Origin: Flavobacteriaceae bacterium
GTDB taxonomy: Bacteria; Bacteroidota; Bacteroidia; Flavobacteriales; Flavobacteriaceae
Reading direction: 5' to 3'
Length of the DNA: 64,000 nt
Assembly (NCBI GenBank): GCA_003443635.1
Contig: CP031964.1
Span: forward strand, 2,450,321 to 2,514,320
The notes beneath the pieces are model-generated. The model was given only the letters and a program-made list of their open reading frames with translations, made no database searches and had not been told where the DNA came from. Below, piece after piece: positions 43,970 to 54,240 of the stretch. The number at the start of each line of letters is the position of its first letter. The first letter of the stretch is position 1. The position numbers and the translations under genes were made by a program.

Positions 43970-43988
43970 CAAATATAGCATATATTTG
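43970..43988. promoter_or_regulatory. Back-to-back -7 boxes of rhomboid and acyltransferase genes
   Basis: CAAATATA (43970-43977) is a TATATTTG box on the minus strand for the rhomboid gene (20 bp from its ATG), and TATATTTG (43981-43988) serves the plus-strand acyltransferase gene (17 bp from its GTG). Only three bases separate them, and together they form an inverted repeat. Both fit TAnnTTTG exactly; good TTG -33 boxes are not evident. The two promoters would exclude each other. Confidence 0.65.
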
Positions 43989-44004
43989 TGGAAAATAATG
44001 TTAA

Positions 44005-44895
44005 GTGCAATTATTAGCTTATATACTTGTTTACCCTTTTCTTCTTCTAATTTCTATACTGCCATTTAGGCTATTTTATTTATTCTCAGATATTGTTTAT
44101 ATAATCGTTTATTACGTTATTAGGTATCGAAAAAAAACAGTAGTCAACAATTTAAAATTAGTATTTCCTGAGAAATCTGACATCGAAATTAAACAGATAC
44201 AAAAAAGGTTTTATAAGCATATGTGTGATATGTTTCTGGAAATGATTAAATCCATTAGTATTTCTGAACAGCAACTCAACAAAAGGTTTATTATTAAAAA
44301 CCCTGAAGAGCTTAAACGCTTAGAAGCGTTAAATAAAAGTGTAATTGTTACTTATGGTCATTATGCAAGTTACGAATGGTCTGTAGTTGTTGTTAATAAT
44401 ATATCGTTTAAAGGTTTTGGTGTTTATAAGCGAATCGCAAATACATATTTTGATGCATTAGTAAAACGTATACGTACAAAATATAATACAACTTTAATTC
44501 ATACCAGAGAAGCTATTTCAAAAATTACTAAGAGTGAAGCTGAAGGGCAAAAATCTATGATTGCATTTTTAAGTGATCAATCTCCAAAAAATTTTAAAAC
44601 AAGCTATTGGTCAGAATTTATGGGAATTCAGGTACCTTGTTTTACTGGAGGGGAGAAATTAGCTAAAAAGTTAGATCTATCTGTAACTTATTTAAAAATT
44701 GAAAAAGTAAAACGTGGTTATTATGAAGCTACACTAGTACCGCTTACAGATAATATAAAAATGTGTGATGATTTTGAAATAACAAACAAATTTCTTCAAG
44801 AACTTGAATTACAAATACATAAAACTCCGGAATACTATTTATGGACACATAAACGCTGGAAACACAAAGACAAATATCACCTTAGAAAAAAGTAA
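44005..44895 (+). CDS. LpxL/HtrB-like lysophospholipid acyltransferase
   Basis: A 296-aa protein. The start is GTG 44005 (the ATG seven bases upstream is in another frame and soon stops), and a -7 box lies 17 bp before it. An N-terminal membrane helix (LLAYILVYPFLLLISILPF) is followed by the acyltransferase domain with GHYASYEWS (HxxxxE catalytic motif) and FLSDQSPK. It most likely adds a secondary acyl chain to lipid A. It is convergent with glmM (7 bp). Confidence 0.9.
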   Translation: MQLLAYILVYPFLLLISILPFRLFYLFSDIVYIIVYYVIRYRKKTVVNNLKLVFPEKSDIEIKQIQKRFYKHMCDMFLEMIKSISISEQQLNKRFIIKNPEELKRLEALNKSVIVTYGHYASYEWSVVVVNNISFKGFGVYKRIANTYFDALVKRIRTKYNTTLIHTREAISKITKSEAEGQKSMIAFLSDQSPKNFKTSYWSEFMGIQVPCFTGGEKLAKKLDLSVTYLKIEKVKRGYYEATLVPLTDNIKMCDDFEITNKFLQELELQIHKTPEYYLWTHKRWKHKDKYHLRKK

Positions 44896-44902
44896 TTAAT
44901 GA

Positions 44903-46288
44903 TTATTTTGCAATTGTTTGAATCTCAGAAATAATCTGATCTGCTAATTCATCTGCTTGAGTTTGTGTTTTTGCTTCTGTGTATACTCTAATAATTGGTT
45001 CTGTATTACTTTTACGCATATGCACCCAACTATCTGAAAAATCTATTTTAACACCATCAATTGTCGTTATTTTTTCATTACCATAATTTGATTCGATCAC
45101 TTTTAAAATACCATCAACATCTAAATCTGGGGTTAACTGAATTTTCTTTTTACTCATATAATAATTAGGGTATGATTGCCTCAAAGCATTGACTCCAACT
45201 CCTTTTTCAGCAAGTAAATTTAAAAAGAGTGCTACTCCAACAAGTGCATCTCTACCATAATGTAATTCAGGATAAATAATACCTCCATTACCTTCTCCTC
45301 CAATAATAGCATTGTTCTTTTTCATTAGTTCTACTACGTTAACTTCTCCTACAGCACTAGCTTCATAGCTACCATTATGCATTTCTGTAACATCACGTAA
45401 AGCCCTTGTCGAGCTCATATTGCTTACTGTATTACCTGGAGTTTTACCTAATACATAATCTGTGCAAGCAACTAAAGTATATTCTTCTCCAAACATTTCG
45501 CCTGTTTCATCTACAAATGCCAAACGATCAACATCTGGATCGACTACAATACCAAAATCGGCACGTTTATCGACTACCATTTTTGATAAATCGGTTAAGT
45601 GTTCTTTTAAGGGTTCTGGATTATGAGGAAAATGCCCATTAGGGTCGCAATATAATTTAATAGTTTCTACACCTAATCTATCCAATAAAAGAGGAATAGC
45701 AATCCCTCCTGTAGAATTTACACCATCTACAACAACTTTAAATTTTGCTTTTTTTATAACCTCAACATCTATCAAATCTAAATTTAAAACTTCATCAATA
45801 TGCATATCTATATAGGCCTCATTAATAGTAATCTTTCCTAAATGATCTACATCATTAAAATCCATATTATCAGATTCAGCAATTCTCAAAATTTTTGCCC
45901 CCTCCTCAGCATTTAAAAACTCTCCTCTAGCATTTAGTAATTTTAATGCATTCCATTGTTTTGGGTTATGGCTTGCAGTTAAAATAATTCCACCATCTGC
46001 ATGCTCCATAGGTACAGCAACTTCTACTGTAGGAGTTGTAGATAATCCTAAATCAATAACGTGAATGCCTAAACCAACAAGTGTGTTCATTACTAAATTC
46101 TGTATCATTTCTCCAGAAATCCTAGCATCTCTTCCTACTACAACTCTATAATTTTCTTTATTTCGTTGTTGTTTTACCCAAGTTCCATATGCCGATGCAA
46201 ATTTAACAGCATCAATTGGTGTTAAATTATCTCCTACTTGACCGCCAATAGTTCCTCTAATTCCTGATATAGATTTTATTAATGTCAT
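44903..46288 (-). CDS. glmM: Phosphoglucosamine mutase (phosphohexomutase family)
   Basis: A 461-aa alpha-D-phosphohexomutase. The phosphoserine loop is TASHNPKQWNALK, the metal loop DPDVDRLAFVDE, the sugar-binding loop GEGNGGIIYPE and the C-terminal phosphate loop RKSNTEPIIRVY. Length and motifs fit GlmM of Bacteroidota, which makes glucosamine-1-phosphate for peptidoglycan and LPS; a phosphomannomutase role cannot be excluded by sequence alone. A TATATTTG box lies 20 bp upstream on the same strand. Confidence 0.9.
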   Translation of the reverse strand: MTLIKSISGIRGTIGGQVGDNLTPIDAVKFASAYGTWVKQQRNKENYRVVVGRDARISGEMIQNLVMNTLVGLGIHVIDLGLSTTPTVEVAVPMEHADGGIILTASHNPKQWNALKLLNARGEFLNAEEGAKILRIAESDNMDFNDVDHLGKITINEAYIDMHIDEVLNLDLIDVEVIKKAKFKVVVDGVNSTGGIAIPLLLDRLGVETIKLYCDPNGHFPHNPEPLKEHLTDLSKMVVDKRADFGIVVDPDVDRLAFVDETGEMFGEEYTLVACTDYVLGKTPGNTVSNMSSTRALRDVTEMHNGSYEASAVGEVNVVELMKKNNAIIGGEGNGGIIYPELHYGRDALVGVALFLNLLAEKGVGVNALRQSYPNYYMSKKKIQLTPDLDVDGILKVIESNYGNEKITTIDGVKIDFSDSWVHMRKSNTEPIIRVYTEAKTQTQADELADQIISEIQTIAK

Positions 46289-46307
46289 TCTCTTAATTAA
46301 TTTTCAA

Positions 46308-46315
46308 CAAATATA
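46308..46315 (-). promoter_or_regulatory. glmM -7 promoter box
   Basis: CAAATATA on the plus strand equals TATATTTG on the minus strand, a perfect TAnnTTTG box, ending 20 bp before the glmM ATG (46288). A clear -33 TTG at the proper distance was not found. Confidence 0.5.
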
Positions 46316-46361
46316 GTATTTCATAATCGTATTCTTCGTTATGAATTTGTAAATTCGGGCA

Positions 46362-46964
46362 ATGAATTTCTTAGCACATATTTATTTATCTGGGGATAGT
46401 ATACCAGTAACAATTGGAAATTTTATAGCAGATGGCATTCGCGGAAAAGATTACAAAAAATTTCCATTAGAGATACAAAAAGGTATTTTATTACATCGAC
46501 AAATAGATACATATACTGATGCACATCCTACAGTTAGAAAAAGCACAAAGCGTTTACATAAAAAATACGGACATTATTCTGGAGTTATAGTAGATATTTT
46601 GTACGACCATTTTTTGGCTAAAAATTGGAGTTCATATAGCGAAATTCCTTTAGAAACATATATAGATGATTTTTATGATATGTTAGATGACAATTTTAAA
46701 ATTTTACCATTACGTATTCAAAAAATGATGCCACATATGATTGCCGATAATTGGTTGTTAAGTTATGCTTCTATTGAAGGGATTACAAACGTATTAGAAG
46801 GGATGAATCGCAGAACAAAAAATCGTTCTAAAATGAATTTTGCCGTTAACGAGCTCAAAGAATTTTATGAGGACTTTGAAAATGAATTTACACTCTTTTT
46901 TGATGAGCTTATCAATTTTTCTGAACAACAACTAAAAATAGTATCTTCACAAACTAATCAATAA
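46362..46964 (+). CDS. Acyl carrier protein phosphodiesterase-like (AcpH family)
   Basis: A 200-aa protein of the ACP phosphodiesterase (DUF479) family. It opens MNFLAHIYLSGDS and carries GNFIADGIRGKDY, GILLHRQIDTYTDAHP and GVIVDILYDHFLAKNW, conserved His/Asp blocks of the HD-like fold. In E. coli the family removes phosphopantetheine from ACP; activity here is assumed. It is 7 bp upstream of the gamma-glutamyltransferase gene and probably co-transcribed. Confidence 0.85.
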   Translation: MNFLAHIYLSGDSIPVTIGNFIADGIRGKDYKKFPLEIQKGILLHRQIDTYTDAHPTVRKSTKRLHKKYGHYSGVIVDILYDHFLAKNWSSYSEIPLETYIDDFYDMLDDNFKILPLRIQKMMPHMIADNWLLSYASIEGITNVLEGMNRRTKNRSKMNFAVNELKEFYEDFENEFTLFFDELINFSEQQLKIVSSQTNQ

Positions 46965-46971
46965 TTTCATA

Positions 46972-48672
46972 ATGAAAAAAATAATATTTCTCTCTCTTTT
47001 ACTTTCCTTAATTCTATCCTGTAATACAAATAGTAAGCCCAAAGTTGACGAAACTAAACGAGGTTTGATCGTCGATAAAGCAATGGTAGTTTCTGCTCGT
47101 GTAGAAGCCTCTAATATTGGAAAACAAATTTTAGAACAAGGTGGAAATGCTTTTGATGCCATGGTAGCTACAGAACTAGCTTTAGCAGTTGCTTATCCTT
47201 ACGCTGGTAATATTGGTGGTGGTGGTTTTATGGTGTATCGTAAAAGTAATGGAGAAATTGGTGGACTAGATTATCGAGAAAAAGCACCATTAGCAGCTAC
47301 TAAAGAGATGTATTTAGATGAAGAAGGTAATGTAATTCCTGGTAAAAGTACTGAAGGCGGTTTAGCTGTAGGAGTTCCTGGAACTATAGCTGGAGTGTTT
47401 GCTGCTCATGAGAAATTTGGAACATTGCCAATAGAAACTATTATGACTCCTGTAATTGAGCTCGCAAATAGAGGTATTACACTTACTAAACGAGACGAAC
47501 GTAGCCTTAAAGGATACCAATCTATTTTTGCAAAAGTTAATAAAGATAGTATGCTATTTATGAAAGATTGGAAAGAAAATGATGTTATTAAACATACTGC
47601 ACTCGCTGAAACGTTTACTCGAATTATGAAGGGTGGAAAAGACGAATTTTATAAAGGCGAAACAGCTAAGCGATTAGTGTCTTATTTGCAAGATAATGGA
47701 GGCATTATTACTGAAGAGGATTTAGCACGTTATGAGGCAAAATGGAGGACTCCAATTACATTTGAGTATGATGATCTAAAAATAATTTCTATGTCACCAC
47801 CATCAAGTGGAGGAATATGTTTAGCTCAAATTATGGAAATGATCGAACCTTACGATTTACATTTATACGGTCATAATTCTCCTAAGTCTATCCAGGTAAT
47901 TACGGAAGCTGAACGTCGTGCTTACGCCGATAGAAGTTATTATTTAGGAGACCCTGATTTTGTAACTATTCCTGGAGATGAATTGATAAGCGAAGCTTAT
48001 TTAAAAGATCGTATGGCATCTTTCTCATTTGATAAAGCTACAGCATCAAGTGATGTATCACACGGAGATGTACAAATTGTCGAAAGTAATGAAACAACAC
48101 ATTATTCTATTATAGACCAATTTGGCAATGCTATTTCTGTAACTACAACACTTAACGGTGGTTTTGGTTCAAAGTTATATTGTGCAGATTTAGGGTTCTT
48201 TTTAAATAACGAAATGGACGATTTTAGTAGTAAGCCAGGAGTACCAAACTCTTATGGTTTAATTGGTGCCGAAGCTAATAGCATTGTACCAGAAAAGCGT
48301 ATGTTAAGTTCTATGACTCCCACTATCGTTGAAAAAGATGGAGAATTGTTAATGAGTGTTGGTACTCCAGGAGGATCAACTATTATCACTTCTGTTTTAC
48401 AAACCATTTTAAATGTACATGAATATAATATGACAATGCAGCAGGCTGTTAATGCTTCTCGTTTTCATCATCAATGGTTACCAGATTTAGTTCAATTTGA
48501 ACCAAATTCATTTTCTCCTGATCTTATTTCTGAATTAAAAGAAAAAGGATATCTCATCAACGAACAAAATTCTCCTGTTATTGGAAAAGTAGATGGTATT
48601 CTTGTTTTAAACGATGGTAAACTTGAAGGTGGTGCAGACCGTCGTGGTGATGATACCGCAGTAGGGTTTTAA
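46972..48672 (+). CDS. ggt: Gamma-glutamyltransferase lipoprotein
   Basis: A 566-aa member of the Ntn-hydrolase gamma-glutamyltransferase family. It starts with a lipobox (LILSC, Cys17). The large-subunit part includes GGNAFDAMVATELALAVAYP and GGGGFMVYR. Autoprocessing Thr is the first Thr of ETTHYSIIDQFGNAISVTTT, generating the small subunit, which contains LSSMTPTIV and GTPGGSTIITSVLQ. It degrades glutathione and gamma-glutamyl peptides in the periplasm. Confidence 0.95.
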   Translation: MKKIIFLSLLLSLILSCNTNSKPKVDETKRGLIVDKAMVVSARVEASNIGKQILEQGGNAFDAMVATELALAVAYPYAGNIGGGGFMVYRKSNGEIGGLDYREKAPLAATKEMYLDEEGNVIPGKSTEGGLAVGVPGTIAGVFAAHEKFGTLPIETIMTPVIELANRGITLTKRDERSLKGYQSIFAKVNKDSMLFMKDWKENDVIKHTALAETFTRIMKGGKDEFYKGETAKRLVSYLQDNGGIITEEDLARYEAKWRTPITFEYDDLKIISMSPPSSGGICLAQIMEMIEPYDLHLYGHNSPKSIQVITEAERRAYADRSYYLGDPDFVTIPGDELISEAYLKDRMASFSFDKATASSDVSHGDVQIVESNETTHYSIIDQFGNAISVTTTLNGGFGSKLYCADLGFFLNNEMDDFSSKPGVPNSYGLIGAEANSIVPEKRMLSSMTPTIVEKDGELLMSVGTPGGSTIITSVLQTILNVHEYNMTMQQAVNASRFHHQWLPDLVQFEPNSFSPDLISELKEKGYLINEQNSPVIGKVDGILVLNDGKLEGGADRRGDDTAVGF

Positions 48673-48709
48673 AACTTAATAACTATAAATTAAACCAAAT
48701 AATTATATA

Positions 48710-51700
48710 ATGAAACATATTCTCGCGTCTCTAACACTCCTATCTTCGCTTTTGAGTTTTTCTCAAGGCACTCAACTATTACGACAACCTACTGTTTCTG
48801 ATACACATGTAGTTTTTGTATATGCAAACGACCTTTGGAAAGCACCAATAAATGGTGGAAATGCAATTCGGTTAACCAGTGACGAAGGCTATGAGTCGAG
48901 TCCACATTTTTCAAACGATGGACAAACTATTGCTTTTACTGCTGAATATGACGGAAATACAGACGTATATGTTATTCCTGCTAATGGTGGAGAACCAAAA
49001 CGAATGACATATCACCCTTCTCCAGATGTAGTACAAGGTTGGACGCCTGATAATAAAATATTATTTCGCTCAAGCAGAGAATCTCGACCTACAGAAACTA
49101 ACAAATTCTTTACAGTAGGTTTAAATGATGTATATCCTAAATCTCTAGATATTAGAAGAGCAGCTTATGGAGAAATTTCTGAAGATGGTAAACATATTGC
49201 TTACACACCTATTACAGGTTGGGATGCCGAATGGCGTAATTACAGAGGTGGACAGGCAATGCCTATTTGGGTGGTAAATTTAAAGACTAAAGAGCTTATT
49301 ACTACACCTCAACCTGATAAAGAGCGTCACTTAGATCCTGTTTGGCATAATGGTATTATATATTATTTATCTGAACGTGATTATGCCAGTAACATTTGGT
49401 CTTTTAACCCTGCTACCAAAGAAGAAAAACAAATTACATTTCATAAAAAATTTGATGTTAAAAGCTTAGATGCTAGCAAAAATAATATCATTTACGAGCA
49501 AGGAGGGTATTTACATTTATGGAACCCTACAGCAAACACAACAAAGCAATTAGTTATTGATGTTAAAGGAGATTTAAATTTTTCAAGACCTCGTTGGGAA
49601 AATATTACAGCTAGAAATTTATCTAATCCAAATGTATCTCCTAAAGGAAAACGTGCATTATTTGAGCACCGAGGAGAAATTTTTAGTGTCCCTAAAGAAA
49701 ATGGAACCTGGCGTAATTTAAGTAACTCTTCGGGAGTTGCAGATCGTTACCCTATTTGGTCTCCAAAAGGCGATAAAATTGCTTGGTTTTCTGATGAAAG
49801 TGGAGAGTATCAATTAACTATTGTAGATCAGGATGGTCAAAATAAAACTAGTATTAAACTTCCTGATCCTACATTTTACTTTAGGCCAGATTGGTCTCCA
49901 GATGGGAAACATATTGCATTTACAGATACCGATTATAATATCTGGGTAGTTACTATTGAAACTAAAAAAGTAATTAAAGCGGATGCCGATAGCTATGCAC
50001 ACCCTAACAGAAGTATGAATCCTGTTTGGTCTCCAGACAGTAAATGGATTGCTTATGCAAAGCAACAAAACAGCCATTTTAAAGCAATATTTACTTATAA
50101 TATAGATTCTAAAGAAACTATTCAAATTACAGATCCTATTGCAGATGCCATTTCTCCAGTTTGGGATGCATCTGGAAAATATATTTATACATTAACAAGT
50201 ACAAACTATGGCTTAGCATCTGGTTGGCTAGATATGAGTTCATACGACCCGCAAACTACACGTAGTTTATATGCTATCGTTTTAAGTTCTAAAGACAAAG
50301 CACCTAATCTACCAAAAACAGATGAGGAAGAAATTAAATCAAATTCAGATAAGAAAGAAGAGAAAAAAGAAGCAATTACAGTTACTATTGACAAAAATGG
50401 TATTTTTGATCGTGCAGTAGCATTAAATTTACCTGCACGTGTATATACAGCACTTTTAAAAGGTCCTAAGCATAAAGTTTTTATTGCTGAAGCTGTTCCT
50501 AACACTCCTGGTTTTACTGTACATAGTTATAATGTAGAAAAAGAAAAAGCTACTGAATTCTCCAAAAGTGTTACTCAGATGGTAGCTTCAAACGATAGAA
50601 ACTCTATTCTGTTAGGTAAAAGAGGAAGTTGGAATTTAGTTAGTACAAAATCATCTCCAAAACCAACTGCAGGTCGCTTAAATACAAATATGAAATTAAA
50701 AGTTGACCCGAAGGCAGAAGCACATCAAATCTTTAAAGAAGGTTGGCGTTTTATGCGCGACTTTTTATATGTAAATAATACACATGGAGCACCTTGGGAT
50801 GATATATACAAATGGTATTCACCATGGATAAATCATGTACGTCATCGTACCGATTTAAACTATGTAGTCGATATTATGAGTGGAGAAATTGCTGTTGGTC
50901 ACTCTTATGTATCTGGAGGGGATTTTCCAGATATTGATCGCGTACCAGTAGGGTTACTAGGAGCAGATTTTGAAATCTCTAAAAATCATTATCGTATTTC
51001 TAAAATTTATGGTGGAGAGCGTTGGAATCCTAATATAGAAGCACCTCTTGGTTTACCTGGTATTAATGTAAATAAAGGAGATTATCTTGTTGCTATAAAC
51101 GGAAATAAATTAACAGCAGATACTAACATTTATAATTTATTGGAACAAACTGCTGGCAGAGAAATAAACATTACAGTAAATAATAAACCCTCTATGGATG
51201 GTGCCAGAACTGTATTAGTAAAGCCTGTTAGAAGTGAGGCAAGATTACGAAATATTGATTGGGTTGAAGGTAATCGTCGTAAAGTTGATGAGCTATCTGG
51301 AGGTAAATTAGCTTATGTATATGTACCAAATACTGGACAGCCTGGATTTACATCATTCAATCGTTATTATTTTTCTCAGCAAGATAAAAAAGGAGCTATT
51401 ATAGATGAGCGTAATAATGGTGGTGGGTCTGCAGCAGATTATATGATTGATATCATGGAACGTGAAGTCATCGGGTATTTTAACAGTAAAGTTGAAAGTA
51501 ATAATAATCGCCCTTGGACAACTCCTATGGCTGGTATCTGGGGTCCAAAAGTTATGATTATTAACGAGCGTGCTGGATCTGGTGGTGATTTATTACCTTT
51601 TATGTTTAAAGAGAAAAAAATTGGCCCTATAGTAGGAACTCGTACCTGGGGTGGATTAGTAGGAACTTGGGATACTCCTCCATTACTCGATGGTGGTCGT

Positions 51701-51946
51701 ATGGTAGCTCCTCGTGGTGGATTTTATAATACTAACGGTGAATGGGATGTTGAAGCTGTAGGTGTAGCACCAGACATTAGAGTCATTCAAGATCCTAAAT
51801 CAACAACTCAAGGTTTAGATCCACAATTAGAACGTGCAGTTAAAGAAGCTTTAAAGCTTTTAGAAACTCAAGAGTTTCAATTACAACCTGAACCAAAAGC
51901 ACCAATACGCTCGAAACGTCCAGCTGGTTATAAAAATGATAACTAA
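48710..51946 (+). CDS. Tricorn-like S41 protease
   Basis: A 1078-aa exported protein (signal peptide to about residue 19, LLSFSQG). An N-terminal TolB/PD40 beta-propeller of about 520 aa (IWSPKGDKIAWFSDESGEYQ and similar units) is followed by a second beta region, a helical C1-like segment, a PDZ domain (GLPGINVNKGDYLVAINGNK) and the S41 catalytic domain. Likely catalytic residues are His731 (VGHSY) and Ser957 (AGSGGD). The order equals that of tricorn protease. It degrades peptides; exported here. A strong terminator follows. Confidence 0.93.
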   Translation: MKHILASLTLLSSLLSFSQGTQLLRQPTVSDTHVVFVYANDLWKAPINGGNAIRLTSDEGYESSPHFSNDGQTIAFTAEYDGNTDVYVIPANGGEPKRMTYHPSPDVVQGWTPDNKILFRSSRESRPTETNKFFTVGLNDVYPKSLDIRRAAYGEISEDGKHIAYTPITGWDAEWRNYRGGQAMPIWVVNLKTKELITTPQPDKERHLDPVWHNGIIYYLSERDYASNIWSFNPATKEEKQITFHKKFDVKSLDASKNNIIYEQGGYLHLWNPTANTTKQLVIDVKGDLNFSRPRWENITARNLSNPNVSPKGKRALFEHRGEIFSVPKENGTWRNLSNSSGVADRYPIWSPKGDKIAWFSDESGEYQLTIVDQDGQNKTSIKLPDPTFYFRPDWSPDGKHIAFTDTDYNIWVVTIETKKVIKADADSYAHPNRSMNPVWSPDSKWIAYAKQQNSHFKAIFTYNIDSKETIQITDPIADAISPVWDASGKYIYTLTSTNYGLASGWLDMSSYDPQTTRSLYAIVLSSKDKAPNLPKTDEEEIKSNSDKKEEKKEAITVTIDKNGIFDRAVALNLPARVYTALLKGPKHKVFIAEAVPNTPGFTVHSYNVEKEKATEFSKSVTQMVASNDRNSILLGKRGSWNLVSTKSSPKPTAGRLNTNMKLKVDPKAEAHQIFKEGWRFMRDFLYVNNTHGAPWDDIYKWYSPWINHVRHRTDLNYVVDIMSGEIAVGHSYVSGGDFPDIDRVPVGLLGADFEISKNHYRISKIYGGERWNPNIEAPLGLPGINVNKGDYLVAINGNKLTADTNIYNLLEQTAGREINITVNNKPSMDGARTVLVKPVRSEARLRNIDWVEGNRRKVDELSGGKLAYVYVPNTGQPGFTSFNRYYFSQQDKKGAIIDERNNGGGSAADYMIDIMEREVIGYFNSKVESNNNRPWTTPMAGIWGPKVMIINERAGSGGDLLPFMFKEKKIGPIVGTRTWGGLVGTWDTPPLLDGGRMVAPRGGFYNTNGEWDVEAVGVAPDIRVIQDPKSTTQGLDPQLERAVKEALKLLETQEFQLQPEPKAPIRSKRPAGYKNDN

Positions 51947-51951
51947 AATAT

Positions 51952-51983
51952 AAAAAAGACGAAGTAATTACTTCGTCTTTTTT
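51952..51983 (+). terminator. Rho-independent terminator after the tricorn-like gene
   Basis: A nearly perfect hairpin: AAAAAAGACGAAGTAA pairs with TTACTTCGTCTTTTTT (16-bp arms with essentially no loop beyond the central bases), 5 bp after the stop at 51946. It ends in a six-T run. It is symmetrical and could act in both directions. Confidence 0.85.
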
Positions 51984-52053
51984 ATTTATACTAAACTATC
52001 AATAACAATTTGTACTTTTAATCCTCTTTAAAACTAACCAACTAATTGATTAG

Positions 52054-54240
52054 ATGAAAAAAATATTTGCAAAACTTAAAAAAGCTGGTTTAAAAACTGC
52101 AACGTTTATAGGTAATCTTTTACCTAGTATTATCATAGGGATGATGTTAACTCTAATGATTTTTACATTTGGTAATCTTCAATCCTTAAACATTGGATAT
52201 GGAAAACTTTTAGACATTCTAATTTTTATCACTTTATTTATAGTAGTGTTTCTTGCTTCTTTCTATTTATCAAAACTCATCTTATATATATTAAGAAAAT
52301 TACCTTTTAAAACTAGACATTTTGCTTTTCTAGGAGTTATTTATGGATTTATATCGGTTATAGATGCTAATAGTACAATTATAAATTATGTATTGCTTAT
52401 TGGGAGTGTTTTTGCATTATTATTCTATTTTATTACAAAAAAAGGGATTCACAAATACATTAAATACACATTATTCTTAGGAACAGTAACATTATTTGTA
52501 TTCTTAATATTTCAATTAAGATCTGATGGAAAAGACAATTACACTAAATATAAAGAGGGTTTTTACACTAACTTAACTTTAAAAAATACAGAAACACCTG
52601 CAAAAGAGGGGACCAATAAATACAAGCAACTTACTTATGCAAGCAAAAAAGATCGACATCGCAATGAATTCGCTGAAAATGCAACTCTAAAAAGTGACTC
52701 AGTAGACCTTAGTCATTTTTTAAAGCTTAAAGGGTTTAATAATACGGTACGTAAGACGTTTTGGGGGCATGATTTAAAAGAAGCACCCTTAAACGGTCGT
52801 GTATGGTATCCCGAAACAAATGATAAATCTCCTATTGTATTAATTGTTCATGGTAATCATAGCATGCATGATTTTTCAGATATTGGATATGACTATCTAG
52901 GAGAATTATTAGCATCTAAAGGAAATATTGTAGTTTCTGTAGACGAAAATTTTTTAAATGGTGCTTCTATGTTTCATGATTTTAGACAAAATGAAAACTT
53001 ATCTAGAGGGATTATTTTATTAGAACATTTAAAACAATGGCGAAAATGGAATTCTGATGAAGCTCATATATTTTTCAACAAAGTTGATTTAAATAATATT
53101 GTATTAGTTGGTCATTCTCGTGGTGGTGAAGCTGTTGGTATTGCTGCTGAAATGAATAAGTTGAATAAATACCATAAAGATGGTAATGTAGACTTAGATT
53201 ATAATTTTAATATTAAAGGGATTGTACAAATTGCGCCTACAGATTTTCATGATTTAGTAAAAGGGCAAGATCTGGTAATTAAGGATATGAATTATTTATT
53301 GATTCATAGTCTTTTTGATTCGGATGTTTCTACTCCAGTAGGCAATAGAATATATAATCGCTTACGAATAAGTGATTCTACAAATTACTTTAAATCTGTT
53401 ATTTCGTCATATCGTTCTAATCATGGGCAATTTAATACCTCTTGGGGGAGTTATGATTCTGGGTTTCCTCGAAACTTAACGTTAAATGTAAAACCTCTAT
53501 TGCCTGAAGAGCAACAACGAGAAATTGCGAAAGTTTACATTAGTGCATTTGTAGAAACCGTTACTGAAAAATCCAATACGTATAAAAATTTGTTCAAAGA
53601 TTTTAGATATGGATTAGATTGGTTACCTAAAGATTATTACACATCTCAATATGAAGATGCTAATGTAGAGAATATAGTTGATTATGAAGATGATATGGAT
53701 ATTCTCAACTCTGAAAGAGCTACACTATTTGGAGAAAATTTAGTAACTTGGAAAGAGAATGCTCAAACAATGAGAAACTCAGGGAAATCATCTTACGATA
53801 ATCGTGTGGTGACCTTAAAATGGGATAAAAAAGATACCATAAATACAAAAGGATTAGCCAAATATGATATTAATTGGGAGCCTAAAAATGATTCTTTATC
53901 TAATTCATCCTTATCTTTTTATATGGCCAATATTGGAAAAACAAAAGCCGATTCATTGGATTTTACGATTCAATTGCGTTATAAAGATAGTACCTCAAAA
54001 GAGATAAGTATTAAAGATATCGGTCATATTAACCCTCACTTAGAGCTTAATTTATATAAATGGGAATTTTTAAATGATTTTGATCGATTTTCGAGTAAAA
54101 AAGAATATTTATTACAACGCTATGTTATAGATCCAAAATTTAGCGGAAATGCTAATGATCTAACTGGAATGAGCTTTATTTTTGATAAAGCAGAAAAAGG
54201 AACCATTATTTTAGATAAAATTAGTTTGATTAATGACTAA
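52054..54240 (+). CDS. Membrane protein with alpha/beta hydrolase domain
   Basis: A 728-aa protein. The first ~170 residues include about five hydrophobic helices (for example IIIGMMLTLMIFTFGNL and ILIFITLFIVVFLASFYL). A hydrolase domain follows: PIVLIVHGNHSMHDF (oxyanion), nucleophile in LVGHSRGGEAV (Ser355), Asp in IHSLFDSDVST and His in YRSNHGQFNTS. The last ~200 residues are beta-rich and may form a jelly roll. The chain is much longer than a typical hydrolase of this family. It overlaps the next gene by 8 bp. Confidence 0.82.
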   Translation: MKKIFAKLKKAGLKTATFIGNLLPSIIIGMMLTLMIFTFGNLQSLNIGYGKLLDILIFITLFIVVFLASFYLSKLILYILRKLPFKTRHFAFLGVIYGFISVIDANSTIINYVLLIGSVFALLFYFITKKGIHKYIKYTLFLGTVTLFVFLIFQLRSDGKDNYTKYKEGFYTNLTLKNTETPAKEGTNKYKQLTYASKKDRHRNEFAENATLKSDSVDLSHFLKLKGFNNTVRKTFWGHDLKEAPLNGRVWYPETNDKSPIVLIVHGNHSMHDFSDIGYDYLGELLASKGNIVVSVDENFLNGASMFHDFRQNENLSRGIILLEHLKQWRKWNSDEAHIFFNKVDLNNIVLVGHSRGGEAVGIAAEMNKLNKYHKDGNVDLDYNFNIKGIVQIAPTDFHDLVKGQDLVIKDMNYLLIHSLFDSDVSTPVGNRIYNRLRISDSTNYFKSVISSYRSNHGQFNTSWGSYDSGFPRNLTLNVKPLLPEEQQREIAKVYISAFVETVTEKSNTYKNLFKDFRYGLDWLPKDYYTSQYEDANVENIVDYEDDMDILNSERATLFGENLVTWKENAQTMRNSGKSSYDNRVVTLKWDKKDTINTKGLAKYDINWEPKNDSLSNSSLSFYMANIGKTKADSLDFTIQLRYKDSTSKEISIKDIGHINPHLELNLYKWEFLNDFDRFSSKKEYLLQRYVIDPKFSGNANDLTGMSFIFDKAEKGTIILDKISLIND

